Assembly (NCBI GenBank): GCA_948470475.1
Contig: OX419342.1
Location: 185,001 to 249,000, forward strand
Length of the DNA: 64,000 nt
Direction: 5' to 3'
Source: Galaxea fascicularis
Lineage: Eukaryota > Cnidaria > Anthozoa > Scleractinia > Euphylliidae
Below are positions 42,982-55,400 of this stretch, one piece after another. Position 1 is the first letter of the stretch. Every line of letters begins with the position of its first letter. The translations under genes were made by a program, and so were the position numbers. Below the pieces are notes generated by a model. The model did not search any database, had not been told where the DNA came from, and was given only the letters and a program-made list of their open reading frames with translations.

Positions 42982-45900
42982 TCAAGCGCTTTTTATTCCG
43001 TGTCCTTGAACTCTTATATTAGGGTTGGCCATCGGGTCAAGGAAGGGGTCTTTATCAGCCATACTGCGTCCCACACGTGTGAACAGCACCACAAGGGTGG
43101 TGAAGGCAAGAATCAACAAGAGCAGTATGATGGTGGTACGTTTTAAAGACGCGTTTGGATCCTCAGGTCCAGGCTTTTTAGGTCTTCGAGACCTGAAATA
43201 AAACAAAGGAAAAAAACAAAGCTATTAGCATACCGTGTGTACTGGCACACTGGTAAGTAACAGTATTTCAATATATATCATCCATTTCATATATATCATC
43301 CACAATAAATTATTATGAACTCACCAGAACCATCTTGTGAACCAGTCTATGGCTCCTCGTCTTTGGTATTTATTTTCGTCGTGATCATATGGAATGCTGT
43401 CCACTGGTTCCCTTGAGTTAAATATCTTTCTTGATACTGTGCCTGTTGGACATGAAAAAATCTGGACAATGAACAACAGCTCTTAAAAACAATCAAAATA
43501 ATTGTCAAAAATGAAACACATATTGAAAGCATAAAGGGATGACTACTCTGCTGGATTGCATGAGGAAGAGGGGAAGGCTATCTAACAAGATAAGATAAGA
43601 TAAGATGATTTATTTAACTCAACTCAATTTCACATAATATAAATAAGAATTATAGGTAAAATTTACACAGGCAACAAAAGAGAGTGTAAAAAGAGTGTAA
43701 GGTATAATAACAAAATAGTGAGCGAGTTGGGATCATCCAAATAGCAAAGGCTAATCTAGTGGATGACCCCTACAGTAAAATACAATTACAGACGGAATTT
43801 AACCAAATACTAAGAGTCAATCAGGGAGCATGATGAATGTGAGGACTTCAAAAGGAATCTCCAGTGTTTTGGATTTGACTGACAAAAACATGAGACATGA
43901 CGAAGCCTCCACTAACTTTCAATAGTTGTGGAGTAGAGACAAGAATACTATTAAAACAACTGGACCAAGAAAAACGAGCACATCAGTAATAAATTTAATC
44001 TTCAACAACCCTGACTAAATTTGTGGAAAATTCTACAGAGTTAACCTTATATCATTTAAATAAGGTGGAAGAAAAATTTGAGACTTCTTTGAACGAGGAA
44101 ATATTTACAAAATAATATGGAAAACTTTTGAGGGGTCGTACATATCGCTTACTTGGTTTGACAAAGTGTGCATCAGCTTGTTGCGGGGGTGGTACCACGG
44201 GATTCTGCTGCCGTACATCCACCACATGATGATCCCTGGTTGATCTCAGCTCTGTTTTAGAACTCAGAGGGGTGGAATAAGGAGGGGATTGACTGGCCTG
44301 TGCAACCGGATATGTGCTGGAGGTAAGGGTGTGGTCTACCTGTGCTCCTCTGGGAGTGTCTGCACCTTGAGAAACTGAGAAATGATAAGGAAATCTGATT
44401 TAGTTTGCAAAGAGTAAAGGACTACAAACAAAAAATCTTAGGGAGATGCTTTAGCTCTACCAAGGCATTATACAAAACAATGGTACAAGTTTAACAAAAG
44501 ACACTGTGAATTGCACTGGGCTATGTCATGTTTACACAAGATCCAACAAATATTTTACATTACGCTAGGATCAAATGTCATATATCAACCCAAATTATTT
44601 TATTTTCCTTAAGATGCCATCATGGATTTGACATTGCTTTTACTTGGAATATCGTAACTCCAACCTTTGCTGTCAGTTACTGTAGCCTATTTTGTACTAG
44701 CAGTACAAGAGTCAAACACCAGAAGACAGACAGACTGTTCAAAATCAAATATGTTACGCTACTGTTTCTTTTTTTCAGTAATAAAATTTTATCAACCCGT
44801 AAAAATCTGTCATTATTTGAACAGGGTACAATGTCTACAATTGTCACATAAATGTGACAATGAAAAGAGACAGTGTGCAGATAACCAGTGTCTATAAAGC
44901 AGGGTTGACAATATACGAGAGTTTGTGACTTGGGAAACACAAAAGTGTCTGTTGTCCGTATTAACCAGTGTCCGTCTAAAGCAGGTTAATTTTAGAGAAA
45001 ATATATGAGCTTTTTGTTGGGACAAACGAAACTGTCTGTTATAAGTGGGTGTCCATATTAAGCGGGGTTCCACTGCACCAACCACTTCCTTGTTTTTTAA
45101 AAGCCTCAATAATACCAGAAAAAACTTACTCCATAACAAAAAACCATCAAGCAAAACAGCACACTAAAAGTAATAACTACTGTGAATCATCAACAACCAA
45201 GTTTAACAAACTGTTATTGCAGTCACAATAGTCTTGAATGAGGCCATAATAAGAATATTTGGAAACATACCCACATCTACATCAAGTCTTGATACCCCAC
45301 CACTGGTGCTAGTGTTTGGTACCTATAGAGTTAAAACAAGAATCAGTTATTCTATCATCATGTTCAATGGAATGACATTGGATTGTGCCCTAAAGCTGTG
45401 GGGTATAAGACCTTGTCCCAAAAGCCCAACAATTTTTTTCCTGTACTGCAAATCACATGATTACAGCTCAGAAGGAATTGTTTTACAACACAGCCTAGGA
45501 TGTGGGCTATTAAGTTGAAGGTAACATGTAGAGTTTGCGCAAAGCTTACCACAGGAAGCCCAAGCCCAACACGTGCCCATGGTGCATTGGCTAGCATCTT
45601 CCTCAACTGATCAGCCACAGGAGAAACTTGATTTTCAGGAGGAAACACTGGCGACTATACAAAAAAGAAATAAAGAAAAAAAAAGTATCATCATAGATGG
45701 GAAGAATAAAAGCAGCTATGAACCTATGAACTTGGAAAATGAACAATAACCACTCACTGGTATGATTTAGATTCCTTTCTGAAGAAATGCTACTGAAAGC
45801 TCAATAACAGATAAGCATGACCCTGCAAACCAACATTCCTTTAGATAATCATTCCTCATACCAAAGGACAGAAAATATAAGAAGAAATCATATCCATCAT

Positions 45901-48671
45901 AATTTGCATTGCTATCAGGACAGATGCTCAAAAAGAAACAATTGATCTATTTTCACTTCAAATTTTCAAATCTATTCTTAACTTCAATTAAAAAATAAAT
46001 AAAAACGTGAATTCCTTCCAGCTGTTGTTATATTTCTACCTCTAAGCTAATCTACACTACGCAGTAAAATTTGTATAAAATTTGTGGTTCACATCAACCA
46101 ACACACTCACCTTACAGTTAGGACAAGTATAACCTGCTGGAGCTGTGTTAGTTGGAAGACTTGCAGCATAACTATTTAAACAACCCCAGTGGAATATATC
46201 TGAGATAAGGGAAGAAAACATTTAAACTTATTCATGATAATACCAGGATACACTAATGGCTATAAACATGTACTGTACCTTATTATTACATATCCTCTAA
46301 CTTCCTTTCTATACAACAATACAATAATTATTACAGTCTGCTATTTTACCCACATAATTCCAAATTGTTCTCGAAAACATTCCAGAACATTCTAAAAAAA
46401 TCTTTCTTATTATAGTGCTGTAGAATGATTCTCACGTAAGAAGACATCTTAAAGTTTTTAATATTATTATTAATTTTGCACATTGGTTGGGCAAAATTTT
46501 AATTTCATTCCCAACCCTGACCATTGTCACAATTGGAGTGTAGAACGATTCACATGGTTTTCCTCTTTGAATCCCTGAAGCAAAATAAAAGTGCTTGCCT
46601 GATTACCTATGGAACCATATTCCACTTAGTCCAAACAAGTTTACTAATAAAACCTATTTCTGGGTAATAGGATGGTTGCAACCAGTGGTCACCTGACCAT
46701 TATTACTCTAAAAACGTCTAGCTGGAACTATGTGGTTTCTAGAAATGGAAAGGACATGTCCAATTCAGCAAGTCAGCCATCTAAATAAATTTTCTTAGAT
46801 ATGGCTACCAATTTTTATAGCAACAGGAACAGCATTTGAAAATTGGGTTCAGAGGTAAGTTTTCACAGCAATAATCTGCAGGGGAGAGATTTTGTGGCAA
46901 ATTGAACATTTGAAAATTGTCATGTGTATAAAACCTCTGGACTGGATTGAATGGTAAGGGATGTTAATTCCCAATTTGAAACAGCCATAGAAGACCCCCC
47001 CCCTCCCCCCCCTGTTGAGATAAGACTGTATAAGCCTGAAAATTACCTTGCTAAATAATTTTCTGTATGGTTATTCTATTCTTTATAAGATTACCACTCT
47101 AAAGTGGATTGAGATCACGTTTATGCAATGTTGATCACATGACTAACTGTTGCAAGGCCTATTCTGAAGTAGATATGCTGTTTGCTAAAACAAATTAGCT
47201 GGAAATTCTAGGGAAAATCCCCAGCGTCTGGCCCCAGCCCTCAATGACAGCCCCAAGGAAAAGTGAATGACCGCCTACTGTAAGTATAGTTCTCAGTTGA
47301 AAGTGATACAGTTCTTAATCAATGACTTACCAAAACAAATTAGTCTGACCACATCCCCTTCTGCTAAACTGCCATTACAAAGAGTGCAGACTGGGTTATA
47401 ATCACTGTCCTGCAGCCAGTGAAGATAGGACTTAACAATGCACTAAAAAAAGTAACGGGATAAAAACTATTGTCAAGATTGGAACAGGAACAGGAAAAAA
47501 CAATTGTCAAGAAAGCCAAATGAACATTGAAACAGATCTTATGACAACAAGTAACACTGTAAAATGCCCAAATCGTTAGGTTTATGACAATACATCACTG
47601 TATTTTACGGTATATAAACGCTTGGAGAAGGACAGCATGATACAAGATCTTCAGAAAAACAGACATGCCAACAATGTGTTTCAATGAAATTTAGAATTAT
47701 TTTACACAAGGTAGATTTGTTGCCAAGTTTGCCTCAATTAGCCATAATACACCAACAAGCATGCAAGCATGATTTGGTCAAGGCTACAGAGAAAAAAATG
47801 GCAATGAAAAAACAGGAGGTTTCTCATGTGATGAAACTGCAACTATGAGCACTGAAGGTGTGATCTTTTAGGGGAGTTTGGGGGGGGGGGGGGGGGCTGG
47901 CATGAAAAATGTTAAAAATAAAGGCCTCTAAGATGCCTTTTCCTGCATTTTGAGAGACTGACTTCAAAAATCACACCATGAACAAAGGCAAACCTTGCAC
48001 AAAGTCGAGGCAATCCAGTGTATTACTGCACCCAAAAAACTGCAGGCTCATGCTAGGGTGCCCTAATAGTAAAAAATGCATGATACCACAGAAAAAAAAC
48101 AACAAAGGGTTGTGCAAGTGGGGACACATTATCTTCCTTTGCCAGAGGAAAGTTACAAAAAACGGGGGAATATCGAATGAAAACGGGAGGCCAGAAATGA
48201 TCGCCGAAAACGGGAGGTTTACAGCCAAAACAGGAGTGTTGGAATCTCTGAGGCTACTGCTTGGCAATAATTGCCAGTCAACAGTTCAATTGTAACAATT
48301 CAATCTGCACTTGTGCTATCATCTTTACAGAAGTCTTATTTATCTTTCTGATCAATAAATTAATTAAAAGTAAGTCTTAAGCTTAATCGAAGTTTAAATT
48401 AAAAAAGTTATTTAACTTTTTATGGTTAAACCCAGTACAGGGTTGAGCACAAACTCTGTGCATAAGTCAGTCCCTAACTGCAGATTGTTCAAACTGTGTT
48501 GAATATCCACAAGTGAGCTTACACACCCCAAACTGATGAAAAGTTACGCTTTAGCTTCAGCATACTTACTTTGGGATGATTGGACACTAAGCAATATTCA
48601 CACACGTTTACACGATGTTCAAAGCAAAACTGTGTGGTGACTTTCTTCTTCGGGCATTTACATAACCCCAT
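42982..48671 (-). CDS. ZFPL1: Zinc finger protein-like 1, Golgi RING-type membrane protein
   Basis: There are eight minus-strand coding exons: 48671-48570, 47442-47331, 46199-46111, 45654-45550, 45322-45271, 44365-44153, 43442-43325 and 43192-42982. All are phase-consistent with GT-AG borders, giving 333 residues (human 310). The N-terminus [12 protein letters not shown] and [14 protein letters not shown] form the B-box-like finger. CTLCNGSL through [14 protein letters not shown] form the RING-like finger. A low-complexity, proline-rich linker follows. A transmembrane helix lies near residues 285-302 ([18 protein letters not shown]), with a short tail ending [14 protein letters not shown] that matches the family NPHIRV end. 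ZFPL1 is a cis-Golgi membrane protein that binds GM130 in vertebrates. The stop codon is immediately followed by the Penelope target site, so the 3' UTR has been interrupted. Confidence 0.96.
43585..43830 (-). mobile_element. LINE 3' UTR fragment with (TAAGA)n tail
   Basis: A TAAGATAAGATAAGATAAGA tail at 43588-43608 is followed by a segment containing AATAGCAAAGGCTAATCTA, similar to the 3' UTR of the LINE at 38540. No coding region remains. It lies in ZFPL1 intron 6. Confidence 0.55.
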
Positions 48672-49533
48672 AATTATTTCCGTTCGACAAACAGAAAATA
48701 GATATCACTAGTCACTAAAACATGAGCAAATTTTGCCATGAAAGTTGCTACAAAGTCAAATAGTTTGCCACGTCTCCATTGCCACTTTTCGACTTGCTCC
48801 CTTTGTAACCTCGCCCTTGGTCATAACATAGGTTCCAGTCTACCACTCGATCGTGTGCAGATACGAGAGTTTTAAACATAAACCAAAAATCGAACAGGAC
48901 TGGTTATTAGGAAGCTTTACTGAAACGAAACCTCCAAAAGAGAAGCGTGATTCTTGCGTTACGTTTTAAGCCCGATTAATTAGGGTCAAAGATGAGTGTA
49001 ACAAGTGTTGGCCTGAGGAGTCTGTTGTTTATTTCCTTAACTCCTTTCTTTACCTACAACCCACTGCCTAAAACAACAATAACAGCTGATCAGGTCTCAG
49101 ATGAATATCTGAGACCTGATCAGCTGAATATTTAGGATCAGGATCAGATGAAAGTTTCTGTTTGCATGCTCCCAAATCCGTCTTCAGAATTTGTTGGGAA
49201 AGGTTTGGCATTTTTGTACCGCACACTTGAGTGACAACCATTACTTACGCATCCAGTCAACAAAAGTTCCGCTTGTTCGTCTTTTTTTATTCACTGTTAA
49301 AGCCATACTAGCTCTATAAAGAGCAAGTCAGATTTGTTGCTCATTCTATTCCGTATGTTCTTTATAAGATTTCTATTTTAGTTATTTGCCTCGAACACAT
49401 CAGTGCAAACAGTTCCGTTGTGATACAGAAAAGTTGTCCTCCATGGCGGTAATGCACGGAAAGGTCGCAAAGCTAAATTGAAACGTTTTAAAGAGACAAT
49501 TTTAAGTAGATGACCATTTTAGCTCACAAATCA
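48672..49533. other. ZFPL1 upstream region with a perfect palindrome
   Basis: Holds the ZFPL1 promoter side and the 3' flank of the minus-strand metalloproteinase (minus-strand AATAAA at 49286-49291). A 44-bp hairpin lies at 49083-49126. Confidence 0.5.
49083..49126. repeat. 44-bp hairpin palindrome with perfect 20-bp arms
   Basis: CAGCTGATCAGGTCTCAGAT (49083-49102), spacer GAAT, then its exact reverse complement (49107-49126). It lies about 410 bp upstream of the ZFPL1 start codon. A partial repeat of the arm (AGCTGAATATTTAGGATCAG) follows. Confidence 0.97.
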
Positions 49534-51798
49534 TCAATTCGGGCAGCCAAACCAGTGTTTAAAAATCTGTTTTGGGAATTTCTTCTTAACTCCTCTATTC
49601 CACTGGTGTTTTAAGGCGAAATAGTGGGAGCCCTTTATAATGAACACTCTTCTTTTTCTCCACTGAAAAGCAGCATCCATGTTTTTAGGCATCCCTTTCC
49701 AAGATACAGCAATCAGTTGCGGAAAACCTTGGTCAACAGACCCATTAGACCAGTTGTAACGCCAGTATCTGTCACCTTTAAAGAAATACGAGTAGTTTGT
49801 TCCTGGGCGATCTAAGGCTGCATCCATGTGGCTGAGTTCACTGGGTAAGTTGAGTTCCGTGATGTTCAGTGGTCCTTCAAACGGAGCTGTATTACTGAAG
49901 ATCCAATACCTGCGCGAAAATAAACAGAAATGAATTTTTATGCGAAAAAGAAACGTATGTTTTTAAATATGTAACTTCACGTTAGTTTTACATCTTTTTT
50001 AAGGTTTTCTAATCTAAGATGTTAGTTTTTGAATGTCAATAATTTATTAATTTAAAATAAAAGTGTTTTTAAAAGCTTTTTTAAAGCAGTCAACATTCTG
50101 AGCACCTATTTTCTTGACAGGCATCTCAACAATTTTTGTGCTGACGCTGTAAAGGCACGGTCGCCAAGGGTAATTAGAACCCATAATAGAATATGATAAA
50201 GAAATAATGAATATAATTCTTGAGGTCACTTTGATTCTCAAGTACGTTATGTGCATTGTTATGATCCTATCTTTCAGAACTCGCAACGTTGGTAGCAACG
50301 TTTTGACTAAATTGTTGAACACAATTCGGGCTGTTACAAGCATTATATACAAATTGCAGCTTTCCAGTGCAAAGGCCAAGAAGATCATTTCGGTCTGTTT
50401 TTACTGAAAAGATACAGTAGATCTTCCACCAAATATGGTATAAGACCTCGATAATCACGAAGAGCTCGTAACCTAGCTCCTCGTGAGAGCGATAAATAAA
50501 ACTTTGCGGGTAAAAGTTTGTGAATCACATTGAGACTACATTTTTTCAGTCTTACTTTGATCCCTTGAAAAAGTAAGTCTTTAATAGTCTATTTTGGCGT
50601 CGTGTAAGTGCAGCGTCGATCTCATCCTCCAGACCCACCCAATAGTCTCTGATCCTAAGAGCTTTGTTTACGCCTGATTTTCGAAGCCTCCAAAAATTTG
50701 CACCACTAAAGACGTAGCCGCTGCCATCACTGGTTCTCACTGCAGCATCTATCTTCTTGATCAAGCACACGTGTTGTAAAGTTTTATAAGAAGCAGAAGG
50801 AGAGGGCGAGGTTATTAGTTTGGTTGCCGTTAAGAGGCGTGGAGGACCTAACGGAATAAGGAAACAAGGGAGAGGGAAGATAATCAACTATTTAGTTTTA
50901 AGTCTGACAAAGTATTGAGACGTTCAAAAGATTGTTAATCTTGCCGATGCCCGAGGCTCATTACATACACTAATTTGGTTTTATCAATTATCAACGGAGT
51001 TGTTATTGTGGACTGGCCATACAGGGATTCATCGAACGGCTTGTTTTCATCCAATCTCCGGAGACACAGATTACAATGGTGATACGAGCTAATAAGAGAT
51101 CTATTGTTTACTGTCCATGATTTAACGTGCGACTCGTTTTGGCTTTTGAGTGTCGTTTACTAATAAGCTGGTAAGAGGTTAAGCCCTGTAATATTTTTTT
51201 CTGTGAAGCAGCTGACGCCCATTTCCCCCCTTTCCTCCGGCCGCATAGGAAAAAGACATGAGAATGTGATTTTGAGGGAGTTATTTTATTGTCTTGGATC
51301 AGACAAGCAAATGCCAATATATGAAGAGACGCTCACCATAAAGATGTTGTATACCGTCTCTATCATCTCTGCCTAACTGCAACTTCCTCGTGTATCCCTT
51401 GTAAAATGGAAACATTACTGAATTAGGCTTATAGGTGTGGCTAAGCCCAAGACTATGTCCCACTTCATGTAAGGTCACCCACAGCAAATCCACTCCATCC
51501 CCACCATAGATGGTAAAGGTTTCGTCAGCGTCAAAGTGCACGTCACCAGAAAGTCCCAAGTTGTTGAATGGAGAGAACGCATGTGCAAGTTCCTTTCCAG
51601 GCCCGTCGGTGGGATGACCGTCTCCATGGTAACCAGTAACGAACTTGAAGTTTATGTTAGCTTTTGCATCTGTTACATTGCCTCGAGTGAAACTCAGTTG
51701 GGTTACATTAGACCACATTTGAAGTGCTTTCACTATTGTGTTTTCAACATCTTCTCGGGTCATGTATAATGGAAAGTTTTCAATCGTTAAGACAAATT
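49534..51798 (-). CDS. Matrix metalloproteinase, catalytic and hemopexin domains (N-terminus not found)
   Basis: There are three minus-strand exons: 51798-51337, 50847-50556 and 49909-49534. They join in frame for 376 residues to a TAG/TAA-type stop. Exon 1 encodes the MMP catalytic domain. It has FKFVTGYHGDG (structural zinc and calcium region), GLSGDVHFDADE, the zinc site HEVGHSLGLSH, and the Met-turn in NSVMFPFYKGY. Exons 2 and 3 encode a hemopexin propeller, opening with VCLIKKIDAAV and closing with HWFGCPN, whose cysteines form the usual domain disulfide. MMPs are secreted endopeptidases acting on extracellular matrix. No signal peptide or cysteine-switch prodomain exon was recognised upstream of 51798, and the first exon needs one base from a missing exon. 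In the paralogue at 62440 the matching exon begins in phase 0 with GAACTT; here the G is missing after the acceptor. The gene may be broken, or its upstream exons are distant. Confidence 0.88.
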
Positions 51799-52301
51799 CT
51801 GCAAGATAACATATATAATGCTTTAATAAAGGCAAAATATAGTTATTGCTCCAGAGCCCAGTTCATCTGTCTAAATCTCGAGTAAAAGTCAACTAATTGT
51901 TTAAGAAACTCAAAATTCTGCCATTGATAAATGACGTTGGGGCCTGTTTTGAAAAAATCCTGCAACAGATCAAACATACCTTCGAACCCCAAGTTCTTCC
52001 TTCTAATGTGTATCGCTTGCTTCTCCCTATATTGTGAATATTTCTTGTCCCACATCGCTTCTGTTCAGTTGGTATCGTTCCTTTGTTCCTTCTTTGCTCC
52101 ATTTCAACCAGGCCAGAGAGCTGCAGTTTTCGCAAACCGTCTTTTCCCTCTTCACGTCCTCTTCGAATTATATGAGTTGGTTTTTGCCCCCAGGAACGTC
52201 TCTTACTTATTTGCATGTGCAGTCCTACATCATCAGGAAGGAAACCGCGACTCTTCACATAATTCTATATGAAACCAAGAATTCATTAACCTAAAAACAC
52301 T

Positions 52302-52354
52302 ACAGCAGCAGCAGCAGTGGTAGTGGTAGTGGTAGCAGTAGCAGTAGCAGTAGC

Positions 52355-52408
<54 letters not shown>

Positions 52409-52456
52409 GGTGGTGGTAGTGTTAGTGGCATGGTAGTGCTAGTGGTAGTGGTAGTA
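52302..52456. repeat. Compound trinucleotide repeat (CAG/TAG/TGG)n
   Basis: CAGCAG units pass into GGTAGT, GCAGTA, a long pure TAG tract and GGTGGT runs. The minus-strand frame over it (poly-Leu, poly-Pro, poly-Thr) is low-complexity and not a gene. Confidence 0.95.
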
Positions 52457-55400
52457 GCAATTGTTGTTGCCATAGGAATTGTGAACTCATCAAACTCATA
52501 TAAAAAGATTATCGAGGAACTAAGGTCATGCATGTACATACCACAAACTCCTCTGTCAACTTCGTTCTTTCCACTGGCGCACCAGTTATTAATTTAACCA
52601 CTGTTGGAAAAGAAATTAGAAAAAAAACTTCCCGAAATAAGTATACCATCTCGTGCTCACTAACCAAGTCTAAAAACTAAAACAGTTCTGCTTCTTTTGC
52701 GTAGAATTTTTTCAAGATGCAGTTTATATCGGTAAGAAAGGAGAATGAAATCCGCCTGTCTATGACTAATCAACGGGGGCAATTTCAACCTTTTATATGA
52801 TAGAAGATAGATAGAAAACTTTATTAAGGTGTCAAAACCGTCTAGCTAGGGATAAAAGAATCCCTTACTAATTTGGGGACAAATGAAACTCGTCAGCATG
52901 ACATTACTCTTAGTTAGACCGAAAACTGAAGTTTATTTTTGTGCTTTAAGGTAGGGCGTGTTTACGTTTGGGTTTCTTGTTGCTGCCTGTTTGTCTAAGC
53001 AATATCGTGAACTATGGCCTCTCTTTGTGCAGAACAATAAAAAATGGATAAAACCGCAACATTATTTCATGACCTCGAGGTACTATCAGAATTTTATGAA
53101 CTTAAACGGCTATTTTTAGTTTGGCTGACGATCATTTGAAGGAATTCAACTCTCAGTGCCAGCTGGAATACTGCGGCATAGGTAAAATGGATGTTACAAA
53201 AAGTATCGGATCACATAAACCACAACTGAAGAATCCAGTAGAGTTGGAGACCTAAAATATGTGTATCATCGAACAAGGTGACTCCGAGTTGGCGCAGCCT
53301 CTTTATTTTTTGTATTGCTTTGCTTTTAGTTCGAATTATTGAAAGAACAAAAGACTGTTAAAGGCAGATATTTGATTAAAATTACTGATATTTTGTCACC
53401 ATTGGCGTCTCGGTTGAACTGAAAATACGACTTAAAATATAGCCGGTAGATCTGTGGGATCAGTTTTCAGATCTCTCTCACTCATTTTATTTCATAGGGT
53501 ACCACCCGCAGCAAGTATGTCTTTCAGAAGGCATTTGTCTTTCCATTATTCAGTTTGCGAAATACAGAGGACAGATTCCGGCAACACAACTTCTTATGAC
53601 AGTAATATCTCGTCCGTAAATGCAAACTTTCGATCAAATCAATAATTTACCTGAGATTTATAAAACACGTTTAGCTTTTGATAATCCATCGACATCAAGT
53701 GAAGTTACACAATTTCAAAGTCGGGATTTAGAGTAAGGTTTTGACTACTTAAGTATTGTTTGCTGCGTAAAACAGAAAGAATGCTATCAGAACCCTGGAA
53801 GGACCTTATGACGAAGCTATACTGACACTTGAGAGAGAGCAACAGTCAATTGTTGCCAGGAAATATATTATAAAGGTTAGAAAACAAGAGGAATGAGGGG
53901 AGATGTAAGAAACGAAGTGTTTCTTCCTTCTTGCATAGCCGGTTTTCAACGACAGAGTCAAACCAAGTCAAACCCCACTAAGAGCACTGACTTGGTTTCC
54001 CATAATGCAGTTGGTAAGTTTGCATGTTCTCAAGAAGCTACATGGAATGTTACCTTACAAATGATGTAGCAACTCATCATGACATCCTTGGAAGAAAACT
54101 GAAGAAATCGATTGTTTTTCTTGACAGAGTCAAATTAAGGCTGTAAAAAATTGATTTACTGATGCCAAAGAAAAACAAAATTGTTGTGTAACGAAGTTTG
54201 TTATTTGTAGTGAAAAATTTTGCTTGAAGGAATTCAGGTCATTATTCTCTACACAACCATTAAGAATAAGTCCTGTCAGCCACTTAACCTATTTCCTGTT
54301 TTCAGTATTTCAAATTTATTTTGCTTACTGCTTCGACCAATTGATGAGGTGGGTGGTAATCAACCAAACCGCTCAGCCGGAACTGACATGTTCACAGTTA
54401 TTGTTATGTTAACCAAGATTGGAAAGCTTTTTCCTGACCAAAACTATTTAGTTTTAGCAACAAACTTTGTGCTAAGCTATTTAAAGATTCTTGGGGCTTG
54501 AAATCTCGTGTTCCACAAATACTGAGTTGGTCCTCATTTCGCTCCTCCTTATGGCAAATTTATTTCCCTTCTTTTTCTTTTCTTGTTTGAGGTTACAAGT
54601 GCTCTGATTTCTAACAATCCAAAGCTCAAAATTTATTTTATATCGTTAGAAGTTTCATTCTATTTCAAGACGTTATTGATGAAGAAACTAAAATAGAATA
54701 ACCCAAGCCCTGTGTGAAATTTACTAACTTCCTGGCTTTCCTTTTGTTCAGTGGAGCCACCCATTCCACACTAAAGCGCCTAATCATAAAACAATGAGAT
54801 AAATAGCTTCCCGGTTTGGTAACCATGCTTTGGTGATCGGATTTGCTATTATTGAAAATCGTTACTAACTATGTTCAAATGTTTTCCTTTTTGTTTGTGG
54901 GTACTAAAAACAACGGAAGATTCAACTTGCATGGCTTTACGAATTGAAGAAATTAACCTGAAATTTTTGTGGTTATAATATAGCTGACAGAGTACAGAAC
55001 AATAGGCTAAGGACAACCAGGTGTAGCTCCTTCACTGGGTTCCTTGAGAAAAATGTATTCACTTTTACTAAATCATTCAGGCACTGAAATGAGCAAGTCC
55101 CTTGTTTCTCACGGAGACTACAACAATTTGCAGAAGACCCGCTCATATCAAATCCATGTACGAGGCCAGAGAGAGGCTTCAATGATTTTCAAAAATTGAC
55201 CAGTGGAAAAGCAAGCCCCTTGGAGTACGGGACATACTCTAACGGGAAAAGTGTCTAAAACTACATTCCACCTGAGAGGCAAACACTGCAGGTGGTTTTT
55301 AATCTTTAAAACAACGACATCGTCTAATTCCATTTTGCTTGACAGAGCCCAGAAGGTTTCTTATGCTGGCAGTGAACTGAATTGTTATTTAGAATGGAAA

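Noticed and set aside
52300..52539. 79-codon minus-strand poly-Leu/Pro/Thr frame
   Set aside because: Produced by the compound trinucleotide repeat.
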